This document shows, in pieces, positions 39,918-52,658 of a stretch of 64,000 nt of DNA. The notes beneath the pieces are model-generated. The model had not been told where the DNA came from. It made no database searches and worked only from the letters and a program-made list of their open reading frames with translations. The position numbers and the translations under genes were made by a program. The stretch comes from Marinifilum sp. N1E240. Its GTDB lineage: Bacteria; Bacteroidota; Bacteroidia; Bacteroidales; Marinifilaceae. Positions within the stretch are counted from its first letter, which is position 1, and every line of letters begins with the position of its first letter. The DNA lies in contig NZ_WHKF01000003.1 in the NCBI RefSeq assembly GCF_009295825.1, forward strand, positions 372,001 to 436,000, read 5' to 3'.

Positions 39918-39924
39918 CTCCTTT
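39918..39924 (-). promoter_or_regulatory. strong Shine-Dalgarno site
   Basis: AAAGGAG on the minus strand, 9 bases before ATG 39906-39908. Such sites are rare in Bacteroidota, where most genes here have none, so it suggests high or regulated initiation downstream of the hairpins at 39946-40100. Confidence 0.55.
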
Positions 39925-39945
39925 GTTAATTTTTAGTTTCATAAA

Positions 39946-40025
39946 AAGTGAAAGGTAATCATCCGGCAAACACTACTACTACAATATTTTTTACCTAAAA
40001 TAACAGATGATTACCTTAATCACTT
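39946..40025 (-). repeat. tandem structured element, copy B
   Basis: AAGTGA plus AAGGTAATCATC (39946-39963) pairs with GATGATTACCTT (40006-40017) and TCACTT (40020-40025): 18 pairs with a two-base bulge. The 42-base loop holds ATTGTAGTAGTAGTGTT (minus strand), which matches copy A at 16 of 17 positions, although the stems are unrelated. It lies in the leader of the nucleotidyltransferase gene. Confidence 0.65.
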
Positions 40026-40032
40026 ATCTTAT

Positions 40033-40100
40033 AAAATTGATTCCTGCAAGAACACTACTTCTACAATTTCACCAAATGAAAAACCGCAGGAATCAATTTT
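40033..40100 (-). repeat. tandem structured element, copy A
   Basis: A perfect 15-pair stem, AAAATTGATTCCTGC (40033-40047) with GCAGGAATCAATTTT (40086-40100). The 38-base loop holds ATTGTAGAAGTAGTGTT (minus strand). The stem ends 3 bases after the ROK stop codon, 7 bases from copy B. No T-tract follows either copy, so simple termination is unlikely. Confidence 0.65.
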
Positions 40101-40103
40101 CAC

Positions 40104-41330
40104 CTAATTATTACTGAATGTTTTTTTCATCACATTAGCCATCGTACCCATTAAAGCAGCATCCTCTAACAAGTCGGAACTAACAAGCTCAGTTTCCGAG
40201 CTAATTCTATCCATGGCATATTTATTCATCGACATGCTTACCGGATCGATAATATATTTTCCGGCCGGTGCCAATTTTCCTCCAATTATTATCATTTCAG
40301 GATTTAACAAGTGAATTAAAGTCACGAGTCCTTTCCCAAGATATTCGCACATTTTATTCAACTGGTCAATAGCGAATTGATCTCCCGACAAAATAGCTTC
40401 AACCACTGCTCTCAAGTCTATTTTCTGATCTCTCTCTTTGTATTTTGCCAAAAAGCTTTCCTGTCCATTATCAATAGCTTCACGAATTTGTCTAACCAAA
40501 ATCTTACCAGATGTTAAGGTCTCTAAACAGCCAATTTTACCACAATGACAAAGTTTACCATCAGGATCAATTAAAATGTGCCCGAATTCACCAGCAAAAC
40601 CATTCTTCCCGCTATGTAATTCTCCATTTAAAATCATTCCCAAACCAATACCATTGCTAAGGTTTAAACACAAAACATTTTTCTTATCCTTAGCTTTACC
40701 AAAGGCTTTTTCTCCCAAAGCCATCGTACGTGCATCATTATCCATAAGTACACGACATCCAAACATATCTTCCAAATGCTTAGCCAATCCTTCTTGAGCA
40801 AAAGATAAGTGAGTATGACTAAGACCTTTCTCAGCATCAACCAAACCTGGAATCGAAACTCCTACAGATAAAATCTTCTCTTTAGAAATATCCATTTTGT
40901 CAAGAGCTAATTTCACTTTATCTCTTAAGCTATTTGTATAACGAATTGTATTTTCAAGTTCACAATTCTGATATTCTTCACGATAAACCAATTGATTATT
41001 CAAATCAAAAATGGCTACATTCAAAGTATGTAAGTTAATGTCAACACCAACTACATATTGATATTTTGGGTTAATACAAAACAAATTTGGTCTTCTACCA
41101 CCAATCGAATCACCAATACCATTGTCCAATATCACACCAAAACCAATTAAATCTTCAACAAGAGAAGCAACCAATGGCTGACTCAATTTTGAGGATTTTA
41201 CAATTTCCGCAATCGATGCCGTTTTGGTATCATATAAATGGGATACAATTTTTCGATATTGCTCCTGCTTCCTCTTTTTTGAATTAACGGTTCCCGTTAA
41301 GCACTTTTCGTATTGAAATTCTGGCTTCAA
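40104..41330 (-). CDS. ROK-family transcriptional repressor (NagC-like)
   Basis: A 408-residue regulator. The N-terminal winged HTH (about residues 20-80, VSHLYDTKTASIAEIVKSSK) precedes an ROK sugar-binding domain with VGVDINLHTLNVAIFD, DNDARTMALGEKAFG and the zinc motif LCHCGKIGCLETL (about 256-268). This architecture is that of NagC/Mlc/XylR repressors rather than sugar kinases. It lies at the head of the amino-sugar cluster, 195 bases ahead of the nucleotidyltransferase, and so probably controls it in response to a hexosamine or its phosphate. Operators are not identifiable; the palindrome AGTGTACACT at 41482-41491 upstream is one candidate. Confidence 0.88.
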   Translation of the reverse strand: MKPEFQYEKCLTGTVNSKKRKQEQYRKIVSHLYDTKTASIAEIVKSSKLSQPLVASLVEDLIGFGVILDNGIGDSIGGRRPNLFCINPKYQYVVGVDINLHTLNVAIFDLNNQLVYREEYQNCELENTIRYTNSLRDKVKLALDKMDISKEKILSVGVSIPGLVDAEKGLSHTHLSFAQEGLAKHLEDMFGCRVLMDNDARTMALGEKAFGKAKDKKNVLCLNLSNGIGLGMILNGELHSGKNGFAGEFGHILIDPDGKLCHCGKIGCLETLTSGKILVRQIREAIDNGQESFLAKYKERDQKIDLRAVVEAILSGDQFAIDQLNKMCEYLGKGLVTLIHLLNPEMIIIGGKLAPAGKYIIDPVSMSMNKYAMDRISSETELVSSDLLEDAALMGTMANVMKKTFSNN

Positions 41331-41524
41331 TTCAATATCTGTTTTAAATTAATATTATTTTCTGCCATAAAAATAGATAATTTCTTTTAAAAATACTCTC
41401 TTCTTTTATAATTTATTTTAAAAGTTTAGGGTTATTATAAAATAATACATATTATTATTCAATTGAAAATATCCGTACGCCAGTGTACACTCCAACTTTC
41501 AATCATCAACAAACAAACTGAATA

Positions 41525-44704
<3,180 letters not shown>

Positions 44705-44719
44705 CTAAATATTTTTTAA

Positions 44720-46204
44720 TTAATGAACGTTCAATTGACCTTTTGAATCTGCTTTTCTCAAGTTACGAACACTTGTACTTCCAGCTCCCTTCATACTCAA
44801 ATCAATTGGTTGATTCGTCTTCCAAGCTCCTCTGGTAAAATCTGGAATATCAATTGGTCGCGAACCATTGGCAATAGACCACTCGCTAAGCGGTGTAATA
44901 CAACTCCAGGAAGCTGCATCGTAAACATCCATATCTACTGGCAATCCATTACGTAAGCAATCAATCAATCGCCAATCCATTACAAAATCCATTCCTCCAT
45001 GACCTCCAACTTGCTTGGCCATTTCACCTACTCTACGAATAATTTCCGGAGTGTACTTATCTTCCAACTCCTTAAATTGAGCTTGATCAATTACATTGTG
45101 TCCAAATGCAATGTGTTGTTTAGGCCATTTTTGTGCAAAACACTTGGTTCCACTCAACATGTGAATTCTAGAATAAGGACGAGGAGAGCTGATATCATGC
45201 TGAATCATAATGGTTCGTCCTTTATTGGTACGAATCATCTGCATATCCATATTTCCACGCATTTCCCATCCCACAAACTTTTCGAAGAATGGATCCTCTT
45301 TTGCCATTTCAGCAATTCGATGTTTTAAGGTAAAATCATCAGACATCATTGAGGTTAGATAGTCCATTTTATCTCCTCGATTGATATCCATAGCCTGACA
45401 AATAGGTCCTAAACCATGAGTTGGATACACATTTGCCTTACGTTTATTTTCATGTAAACGCCACATTCTTGTATATGCACCATCACTCATTTTATCATCT
45501 TTTGGCTTATTAAAGTGCCAGTAATCTAAATCATGAATATAAGCACCTTCGCCATGTATCAAATCTCCAAACGCTCCTTGCTGTGCCATGCTGATGGTCA
45601 ACATTTCAAAAAAGTCATAACAACAATTTTCCAAAATCACGCAATGCTTTTTGGTTCGTTCTGATGTTTCGACCATTTGCCAGCATTCGTCCATGGTTTT
45701 TGCTGTTGAAACTTCTACAGCTGCATGTTTATCACCTTCCATTGCTGCAATAGCAACAGGCACATGCCATTCCCATGGAGTAGCAATATACACCAAATCA
45801 ACATCTCCACTCTCACAAAGTGCTTTAAAGCCCATATCACCGCCAACATATTCTTTAGCTTTTGGCAATCCTGCACTGGCTAATATTTTCTGAGCTCCAT
45901 CAACTGCCGCCTGGCGAATGTCACAAACAGCGGTAATTTCAACTCCCTCGATATAAGTCATGCGTTTTACAGCTCCTGAACCTCGATCTCCAATACCAAC
46001 AAAACCTACTCTTACGGTATCCAATTTAGGAGCGGCATAACCACACATATTAAAGTTCATTTTAGGCTGCTTTTCAGCATTCTTCTTAATGTACGATAAT
46101 TTACTTTCTTCTTTCGATTCTGCACATGATGCTAGAGGTGCAGCTGCAAGTACTCCTGCTCCAAGGGCAAGATTACTTAAAAATGATCTTCTGTTTGTTG
46201 CCAT
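44720..46204 (-). CDS. GH109 alpha-N-acetylgalactosaminidase-like, Tat-exported
   Basis: Gfo/Idh/MocA-fold protein of 494 residues resembling GH109, whose members use tightly bound NAD in an oxidation-elimination mechanism to cut alpha-GalNAc. A twin-arginine leader, TNRRSFLSNLALGAG followed by lipobox-like LASC, means export already folded with cofactor. The NAD loop is VGFVGIGDRGSGA; blocks shared with the characterised Elizabethkingia enzyme include LENCCYD, YPTHGLGP, MDINRGDK, GHGGMDF and YDAASWSCITPLSEWSI. It lies 15 bases ahead of the GH2 gene. Substrate is inferred from family. A different exported Gfo/Idh protein is encoded on the divergent arm (58680-60026). Confidence 0.87.
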   Translation of the reverse strand: MATNRRSFLSNLALGAGVLAAAPLASCAESKEESKLSYIKKNAEKQPKMNFNMCGYAAPKLDTVRVGFVGIGDRGSGAVKRMTYIEGVEITAVCDIRQAAVDGAQKILASAGLPKAKEYVGGDMGFKALCESGDVDLVYIATPWEWHVPVAIAAMEGDKHAAVEVSTAKTMDECWQMVETSERTKKHCVILENCCYDFFEMLTISMAQQGAFGDLIHGEGAYIHDLDYWHFNKPKDDKMSDGAYTRMWRLHENKRKANVYPTHGLGPICQAMDINRGDKMDYLTSMMSDDFTLKHRIAEMAKEDPFFEKFVGWEMRGNMDMQMIRTNKGRTIMIQHDISSPRPYSRIHMLSGTKCFAQKWPKQHIAFGHNVIDQAQFKELEDKYTPEIIRRVGEMAKQVGGHGGMDFVMDWRLIDCLRNGLPVDMDVYDAASWSCITPLSEWSIANGSRPIDIPDFTRGAWKTNQPIDLSMKGAGSTSVRNLRKADSKGQLNVH

Positions 46205-46383
46205 TTATTGTCTGTTTTATTTAGTCTATCGTAATCTGATCCAAAAAATCATGACCATTTAGTCTTATATCTGGGTAATCTCACTAAAATTAAGGTTTTC
46301 TATTTCAATCTTAACCTTCTGTGTATCTTGATTCAATAATTTTTATCAGATCTAATTTACTCTCAACTATTAATTTACCCTTT

Positions 46384-46408
46384 AAAAAGGAGGAAGATCC
46401 CCCTTTTT
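46384..46408 (-). terminator. terminator-like hairpin abutting the DUF3472 stop
   Basis: On the minus strand AAAAAGGGGG pairs with CCTCCTTTTT (one G-U) around ATCTT, with T-rich 3' side. It begins 2 bases past the stop. It may reduce read-through into GH109 and GH2. Confidence 0.7.
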
Positions 46409-46409
46409 A

Positions 46410-47741
46410 TTAGGGCAAGGTTGAGAAATCTATAATTGGTTGTGTTTGTGTTTTCTCTCTTGTATATTCTGTATCATAAGGAACTCTCTCATTAAAGAAT
46501 CCGCAATTCTTCAAATAAAATTTCCCATTTTCAACTCCTCCTGCATAATCTCTTCTGGCATCTTTTCTTGCCGTTGCATCAGCTGTAAATTTTACTCCTG
46601 TTAACTCATGCCAATTTTCATTAGTATCAACAAGCCATTGGTTGCTGTAATAGGCTTTTCGACTAATCGTGCCCATTTCTGTAATAAAGTTCTCTAAAAA
46701 GGAATGAGGTCTTGTAATATAAGTTGTGGTTTTTGGTCTTCTAAAACTGGCAATCAATTCCCATTTATCTTTCTCGGGAGCATAAAAATATGCTGTATAG
46801 TCTGTGGAATTATTTTCTGATGGATGTCCTTTTAAAAGAAATTTATAAGTACTGCCAGCCTTCCAATTGTATATCTTATAACTTTGTCCTCCTGAACCTT
46901 CATTACCAAACTCTCCTGTATTAACACCTTCTCCCTTTTTAAGTAACTTGATTTTATCCTCATCGGGAATGCTATTTGGATCATCCGTTTGATATGGGCT
47001 CCAAACTGAAAATAAAATTCTCCTCTCTGCTGAGGAATTTACCTGAATTCCAAAATATCCTTCTCCAAATCCATTAGCCATAAAATAAGATCCAACAACA
47101 TCTTCTCCTTCAGGAACTGTAATTTCATTGTAAAACCATTCTACATCGCCAATACTTTCCGGAACCTGATAGCCTAAATGTACCGATGGACCTCTTCTTC
47201 CCCAGTAAAAATCATCCTTCACGTAAAACACATCACCACCTGTAACATCTCCTCCTATAAGAATATGACTCAATTCACCAAAGTTGTTCCCTGACTTATC
47301 CAAACCTTTTACATCAATATAATAGTATCCTGGTTCTTCAATAGTATAGGTTCCTACATCAATTGTTGAAAAGGATGAAGCGTTAAGTTTGACTTCAGTA
47401 GATTCCGATCCAAATGAAAAACGTACGGTTGATTCGCCTGAACTCTGTCTGGCTTTTACCCCAATTTGAAGTGTTCCTGCTTTTTCAAGTCTAAACCAAG
47501 TTCTGATTACAGCATTTTCATCGGTCCAATTTTTAACCGCATCATCAGCAATCATACTTTTATTCAATGTAGCATCGTTTACTATCCATGAATTTCCGCC
47601 CATTGGCACTGATATTGAATATTGAATCGGATCAACCTTCTCATCTTCCTTATCTGAATCTTTACTGCAACTGCATGATACTATTAAAAGTATTGTTACG
47701 AATGCGAACAATAATGATATTTGGGTATATATTTTACTCAC
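46410..47741 (-). CDS. DUF5077-DUF3472 secreted lipoprotein
   Basis: A 443-residue lipoprotein (leader ends IVSCSC) with an N-terminal DUF5077-like beta domain (about residues 40-165, GGNSWIVNDATLNK, GYYYIDVKGLDKSG) and a DUF3472 domain (about 185-390, GRRGPSVHLGYQVPE, YNWKAGSTYKFLLKG, RPHSFLENF). Proteins of this type are common in Bacteroidota glycan loci but have no established activity; carbohydrate binding or lyase-like roles have been guessed. It follows susD after a large stem-loop and precedes GH109. I can only say that it is exported and belongs to this locus. Confidence 0.8.
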   Translation of the reverse strand: MSKIYTQISLLFAFVTILLIVSCSCSKDSDKEDEKVDPIQYSISVPMGGNSWIVNDATLNKSMIADDAVKNWTDENAVIRTWFRLEKAGTLQIGVKARQSSGESTVRFSFGSESTEVKLNASSFSTIDVGTYTIEEPGYYYIDVKGLDKSGNNFGELSHILIGGDVTGGDVFYVKDDFYWGRRGPSVHLGYQVPESIGDVEWFYNEITVPEGEDVVGSYFMANGFGEGYFGIQVNSSAERRILFSVWSPYQTDDPNSIPDEDKIKLLKKGEGVNTGEFGNEGSGGQSYKIYNWKAGSTYKFLLKGHPSENNSTDYTAYFYAPEKDKWELIASFRRPKTTTYITRPHSFLENFITEMGTISRKAYYSNQWLVDTNENWHELTGVKFTADATARKDARRDYAGGVENGKFYLKNCGFFNERVPYDTEYTREKTQTQPIIDFSTLP

Positions 47742-47795
47742 CTCAATAATTGTTTAATAAAAGCTTTGTCTTTTTTGGATCTCTTTTTATAATCT

Positions 47796-47880
47796 GCAAG
47801 ACAAGAGACAACATTTCAACTTACTAATGAAATAACAGTGTGAGGTCAATCGAAACTACTAATTGCCGCCTCTGTCTTGC
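47796..47880 (-). other. long-range stem-loop between susD and DUF3472 gene
   Basis: GCAAGACAAGAG (47796-47807) pairs with CTCTGTCTTGC (47870-47880) with one bulged base, enclosing about 62 bases. It fills most of the 162-base gap after susD. No T-tract follows directly; it may stabilise the susCD message. Confidence 0.45.
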
Positions 47881-47903
47881 AAATAATCACTAACTACTAC
47901 TAT

Positions 47904-49607
47904 CTATGGATTTTGTTGTAACACAATTGGATAGGCATCGATTTCACGTTGTGGAATAAAACATACAACCTCATTAGCTGTATATGGTACCTCCAAGCGA
48001 ACAGCAGTTGCTGATCCCAAATCATGAGTTCCTGGATACCTTCTGTTTAAAGTCATTTTATTTCTGAAAACATCATATTTTCTATGCCCTTCATAAGCCA
48101 ATTCTACTCTTCTTTCCTGCAGAACAACATCTAAAATTGTTTGTCCTGTTGGTACAGCTGTATAAGATGGAATACCAGCACGATCTCTAATTAAATTGAT
48201 ATCTGCCAAAGCGTTAGCTGCATCATCTTTTTTAGCAAAACTTTCAGCTCTATTCAAATACATTTCCGCTAATCGAGAAACTATTGGTGACCAGTTCTGA
48301 GTTTTACCTTCCTGGCGAGAACATTTTACAACATAATACTTTGGATATCCGTTTCTAGCCTTCATCTGGTAAGTCAATTCAACGTACTGCTTATCGCTTC
48401 CCAGCATGATATAATTGCGAGTGATATCACCTTCAACTTCAGTTTCCACATAAGTCTTACTTCCACTTTCTTCAAAGAAATATTTCATTGTCCCGCTTAC
48501 ATCTTCTTCCTGAACATCTTTAACTACGTAACGATATCTCTCATGACCTTGGTTGGCGTCATCATACTCTTCTGACCACTGAATCGTTCTGGTTTTATTT
48601 CCATTTTCATCTTCCACAAACTGCGGCTCAATAAATGCATGGCGTAAATCTTGAGGATATTGCATCATTACATCACGTAATGATTTAGAGGCATACATTT
48701 CCCCCCAACCCATTCCATCAATATGAGAATACATGGCACCAACTGTTAAGTAAGCATTCCATTGTCCCCAACCTTGAGGCAAATCAATCTCAGTTAAGTG
48801 ACGCAAAGCAAAAATGGTTTCTGCATTATCCTCTGGTAAATGCTGAGGATATTTCTGATAGTCATCTCCCTGAATCAATTCGTATCTGTCTGAATCAATT
48901 ACCTTATTTGAATATTCAATACACTTGTCATTATTCTCCATGTACAAATAAACACGAGACAATAATGCTTGTGCTACTTGTTTTGATGCATAAGCAGAAT
49001 TTTTACTTTCTTCCAATAAACCTTCAGCTTTCAATAGATCAGCCTCAATTTGAGCGTATACTTCAGAAACTTTTGCTCTTGGAGGAAACTCATTAACATC
49101 TGAAGATGTTTTCAATGGAACTCCTAAACTTGCGCCAGCATCCTGAGCATAAGGTCTACCAAAAGCATTTACCATTGTGAAATACAAGAATGCTCTCAAA
49201 TAATAGTTTTCACCAATAAGATTATCCATTTCAGTACTCTGACCTTCTGCAGCTTTTTCAATTACTTTATTACAAGCAATTATTACTTTGAAAGAGTTAG
49301 CCCATAAACCAGATAAATGTCCATTATCCTTATTTCTTTGTAAATTATACAAATAGAACAACCCATCTGTAGTTGATCCACTCAAAGCCACATTATCACT
49401 ACCAAACTCTGGTATGTAGTGAAATGGTTTTACAAAATACTCTGATTTAAGGAAAGAGTAATTCCCTAAGGTTGCTGCATAAAGTCCTTCTTCTGTGCTC
49501 AAAGCAACCTCATCGCTCATCGACTCATAAGGAAGCTTCTCGATATCACAAGAAGATAAAATCCCAACAGTCAAAACGAACAATAATATGTATGTAAGTT
49601 TTTTCAT
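47904..49607 (-). CDS. SusD/RagB-family glycan-binding lipoprotein (GH109/GH2 locus)
   Basis: Surface lipoprotein of 567 residues with lipobox LSSC (Cys20), partner of the SusC encoded 18 bases upstream. SusD features are the TPR-like segments NYYLRAFLYFTMVNAFGRPY and AQALLSRVYLYMEN and the C-terminal VVLQERRVELAYEGHRKYD signature. It is about 67 residues longer than the SusD at 21030. No second SusD copy or surface glycan-binding (SusE/F-like) gene follows; the next gene is the DUF3472 protein. Ligand is inferred from GH109 and GH2 neighbours (GalNAc- or galactose-containing glycans). Confidence 0.94.
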   Translation of the reverse strand: MKKLTYILLFVLTVGILSSCDIEKLPYESMSDEVALSTEEGLYAATLGNYSFLKSEYFVKPFHYIPEFGSDNVALSGSTTDGLFYLYNLQRNKDNGHLSGLWANSFKVIIACNKVIEKAAEGQSTEMDNLIGENYYLRAFLYFTMVNAFGRPYAQDAGASLGVPLKTSSDVNEFPPRAKVSEVYAQIEADLLKAEGLLEESKNSAYASKQVAQALLSRVYLYMENNDKCIEYSNKVIDSDRYELIQGDDYQKYPQHLPEDNAETIFALRHLTEIDLPQGWGQWNAYLTVGAMYSHIDGMGWGEMYASKSLRDVMMQYPQDLRHAFIEPQFVEDENGNKTRTIQWSEEYDDANQGHERYRYVVKDVQEEDVSGTMKYFFEESGSKTYVETEVEGDITRNYIMLGSDKQYVELTYQMKARNGYPKYYVVKCSRQEGKTQNWSPIVSRLAEMYLNRAESFAKKDDAANALADINLIRDRAGIPSYTAVPTGQTILDVVLQERRVELAYEGHRKYDVFRNKMTLNRRYPGTHDLGSATAVRLEVPYTANEVVCFIPQREIDAYPIVLQQNP

Positions 49608-49625
49608 TATTTTTCCCTTTATTGA

Positions 49626-52600
49626 TTAAAACTGAATGTTAACTCCAAACAAGAATTTACGAGACATTGGATACAATGCTCCTGCTGTTCCTTCAGAATA
49701 ATATCTACTTGCATAGTCATTTGTATCTCCAATAACAGCAACTTCAGGATCCGTTCCTGAAAAATCTGTCAAGGTCCAAAGGTTCTCACCTGTTACAAAG
49801 AATTTCACTGACTTTAATTTCATCTTTGTCAATACAGATTCTGGCAAATTATAGCTAAGAGTTACATTACGTAGTTTCAAATATGATCCATCTTCCAAAT
49901 ATCTTGAAGAAGGCTTGTATGCTTGGTTATTTCCACCTTCAATCGCTTTTGGATGAGTTGCTTTATCCCCAGGCTTTTCCCAACGACTCCAACCATCATA
50001 CATTTTCATGTTATTGAAAGTAGGGTAACCTCCATCGCTATCAAAAGTTTCACGAGCGCTATGGTAGATATAGTTACCGTATGCATATCCGAAATTTGCA
50101 GAAAGATTTACATTCTTATAACTTAAAGAAGTTGAGAATCCACCAAAGAAATCAGGAGCTGAAGATTTGTCTAACAACTCACGAGTTGCGCTGGCATAAT
50201 CCGTTGTAGTCTCTTTTGTTCCATCTTCGTTATGAATGTACCACATTGGAGCACCGGTTGCTTGATCTACACCAGCCCATTCTCTCATGAACCACTCATT
50301 CATATCATGACCTTCAGTATAATTTTTCTTCCCGGTTATCTGAGATTGTCCATTATACATTTCTTTAATTTCATTCTTATTGAATCCGATATTAAAATCT
50401 AAATCCCAATTGAAATCATCACCTCTAACAATATCAGTATTCAAAGTGATTTCTACACCTCTGTTGTTTAATTTACCAACATTTTGCCATTGATTTTCTA
50501 CTCCTGTAATCGAAGCCAATCTTACGTAGTACAATAAATCTGAAGTATTCTTATCATAAATATCAACACTCAAATTCAATCGATTAAATAAGCGAGCATC
50601 AATTGCAAAATTACTCATATATGACTTCTCCCAAGTCAAATTATTATTAACCAATTGCTGCGGGAAAGCTGCAGGTGTACCTACATAGTGTCGATCAATT
50701 GCATACAAACCATATGAGCCATAGTAAGCCGTCGGCATATTTCCCACAGAACCATAACTAGTTCTCACTTTCAAAGTGTTTAACCATTCAATATTCTGCA
50801 TAAAATCTTCCTCATGAACTGACCAACCAGCACTTACAGTAAAGAAATTACCAAAGCGCTTGTTTTCGCCAAACCTTGAAGAACCATCTCTACGGAATGA
50901 GAATTGAGCCATATATCTGTTCTTAAAAATGTAATTGGTATTAAAAAGATAAGATTCCATAGCCCACTCTTGCTTGGTACCATCTACAGATTTAGGTTCT
51001 GCTGCAACGCCAAGCACTTCAGTTGCTTGTGGTATTCCTTTCCCAACAGCATCTGAACGTTCGTAAACATAGTCAGTAAACTCATAACCAACCAAAGCTG
51101 TCAAATTGTGATCGTCACCAAACGCCTTATTAAACTTCAACATTTGATTCGTAAACCTCTTAGTGTAAGATCTATTATCATTTTCCAGCGAACCTTTATC
51201 AGACTCTCCTGCTGTAGATCTGGCATCTGTATAATGTTCGCCAAAATAATGCTTATAATTATAATTATTGGTAGATACAAAAGTCAAGAAAGGAGTAATT
51301 TTATAGTCAAATCCCATATTTACATCCCCTCCAATCTGTCTAGATCTAGACCAATTCCACTGCAGATTATACATATAATTTGATCCATCACGACCGATCC
51401 AGTAATCTCCTTCAGTACTATTTTCCAAACTAGCTGTTCCTTCATCACCTTTTCTTACTGAACCATCCAAATTCTTTGGACTATCCCAAGGCAAGTAGTG
51501 ATACATTGCATAAACAGAGTGTTGTTGGTCATCTGTTTTTTTCACGAAGCCTGACAATTTTGTTTTTAATGTCAGTTTATCATTCACTTTGTAATCCAAA
51601 TTCACACGCATGGTGTATTTGTCATACTCATATCCTTTTACAGAACCAGTTTCGTTATAATAATCACCCATAATAAAAGTGCTTACCTTTCCTGATGTTC
51701 CCGAATAAGACATGTTGTAATTTTGTACAGTACCCGTTTGTGTTCCTAAATCAAACCAGTCCGTATCAGTTTCCAACAATTTTTCCGTAAACCACGGCTT
51801 ACCATTCCATGATTTGTGATAATCATACAACTCTTGAGAATTCATGACTTCAAAATTCCCTAAAGACAGTATATTCACACCATAATTAGCATTTACAGAA
51901 AGAACTTCTCTCCCTTTTTTTGCAGTTTTTGTTGTAACGATGATTACACCATTTGCTCCACGAGATCCATACAATGCAGTCGCAGATGCATCTTTTAAAA
52001 TTGAGATATTCTCAATCTCATTTGGACTGATAGAAGAACCATCAGCTCCAACTACACCATCAACTACCCATAGAGGGTCAACTTCCGAGCTTAAAGATCC
52101 TTTACCACGAATTCTAATTTTCGCCTTACTTCCTGGTTGTCCACTAGCTGTAGAAACATAAACTCCGGATGCTTTACCTTGTAATAGGTTTTCAACTCGT
52201 GGAGTAGTAACATCCTTCAACTTGTCAGCTTTTACAGAAGCCACCGAACCTGTAAGGTTTGATTTCTTTTGAGTTCCATAAGCAACAACAACAACCTCAT
52301 CAAGACTTTCGGTATCAGCTTCTAAATTAAAATTGATTGTTGTTTGCTTAGCTATAATTACCTCTTGAGTTTGATACCCAATAAAAGAAACAGCCAAAAC
52401 ATCCGATTCATTTTCAGATTCGATAGTGTAATTACCGTCAAAATTTGTTGTGGTTCCTACGGTTGTTCCTTTAATCCACAGGTTTGCCCCAATGATGGTT
52501 TCACCAGTTTTGGCATCGGTAACAGTTCCTGTAATTGTTCTTTTGTCTCCATTTTGAGCTACAGCAGTTGCAGCAAATAGAACAAGAACGAGTGCAGCAC

Positions 52601-52658
52601 TTAAAATATGCCTAAGTCCTTTGCACGATTTCTTCACATGTGTCATTAGCATTTTCAC
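49626..52658 (-). CDS. SusC/RagA-type TonB-dependent receptor (GH109/GH2 locus)
   Basis: Outer-membrane importer of 1010 residues. The leader (about 1-35, ending AATAVAQ) is followed directly by the carboxypeptidase-D-like domain (RTITGTVTDAKTGETIIGAN), the plug (VSTASGQPGSKAKIRIRGKG, VVDGVVGADGSSI, ILKDASATALYGSRGANGVI) and a barrel ending FLFGVNIQF. It lacks an STN domain, agreeing with control by the divergent hybrid two-component system rather than by sigma/anti-sigma signalling. It is first in the leftward series; 510 bases separate it from the regulator start. Met3 is an alternative start. Confidence 0.95.
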   Translation of the reverse strand: MKMLMTHVKKSCKGLRHILSAALVLVLFAATAVAQNGDKRTITGTVTDAKTGETIIGANLWIKGTTVGTTTNFDGNYTIESENESDVLAVSFIGYQTQEVIIAKQTTINFNLEADTESLDEVVVVAYGTQKKSNLTGSVASVKADKLKDVTTPRVENLLQGKASGVYVSTASGQPGSKAKIRIRGKGSLSSEVDPLWVVDGVVGADGSSISPNEIENISILKDASATALYGSRGANGVIIVTTKTAKKGREVLSVNANYGVNILSLGNFEVMNSQELYDYHKSWNGKPWFTEKLLETDTDWFDLGTQTGTVQNYNMSYSGTSGKVSTFIMGDYYNETGSVKGYEYDKYTMRVNLDYKVNDKLTLKTKLSGFVKKTDDQQHSVYAMYHYLPWDSPKNLDGSVRKGDEGTASLENSTEGDYWIGRDGSNYMYNLQWNWSRSRQIGGDVNMGFDYKITPFLTFVSTNNYNYKHYFGEHYTDARSTAGESDKGSLENDNRSYTKRFTNQMLKFNKAFGDDHNLTALVGYEFTDYVYERSDAVGKGIPQATEVLGVAAEPKSVDGTKQEWAMESYLFNTNYIFKNRYMAQFSFRRDGSSRFGENKRFGNFFTVSAGWSVHEEDFMQNIEWLNTLKVRTSYGSVGNMPTAYYGSYGLYAIDRHYVGTPAAFPQQLVNNNLTWEKSYMSNFAIDARLFNRLNLSVDIYDKNTSDLLYYVRLASITGVENQWQNVGKLNNRGVEITLNTDIVRGDDFNWDLDFNIGFNKNEIKEMYNGQSQITGKKNYTEGHDMNEWFMREWAGVDQATGAPMWYIHNEDGTKETTTDYASATRELLDKSSAPDFFGGFSTSLSYKNVNLSANFGYAYGNYIYHSARETFDSDGGYPTFNNMKMYDGWSRWEKPGDKATHPKAIEGGNNQAYKPSSRYLEDGSYLKLRNVTLSYNLPESVLTKMKLKSVKFFVTGENLWTLTDFSGTDPEVAVIGDTNDYASRYYSEGTAGALYPMSRKFLFGVNIQF

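Noticed and set aside
39946-40100. integron attC sites or a CRISPR pair
   Set aside because: The copies lack the attC core sites and have unrelated stems; there are only two units, no integrase or cas genes, and no spacer-repeat regularity.
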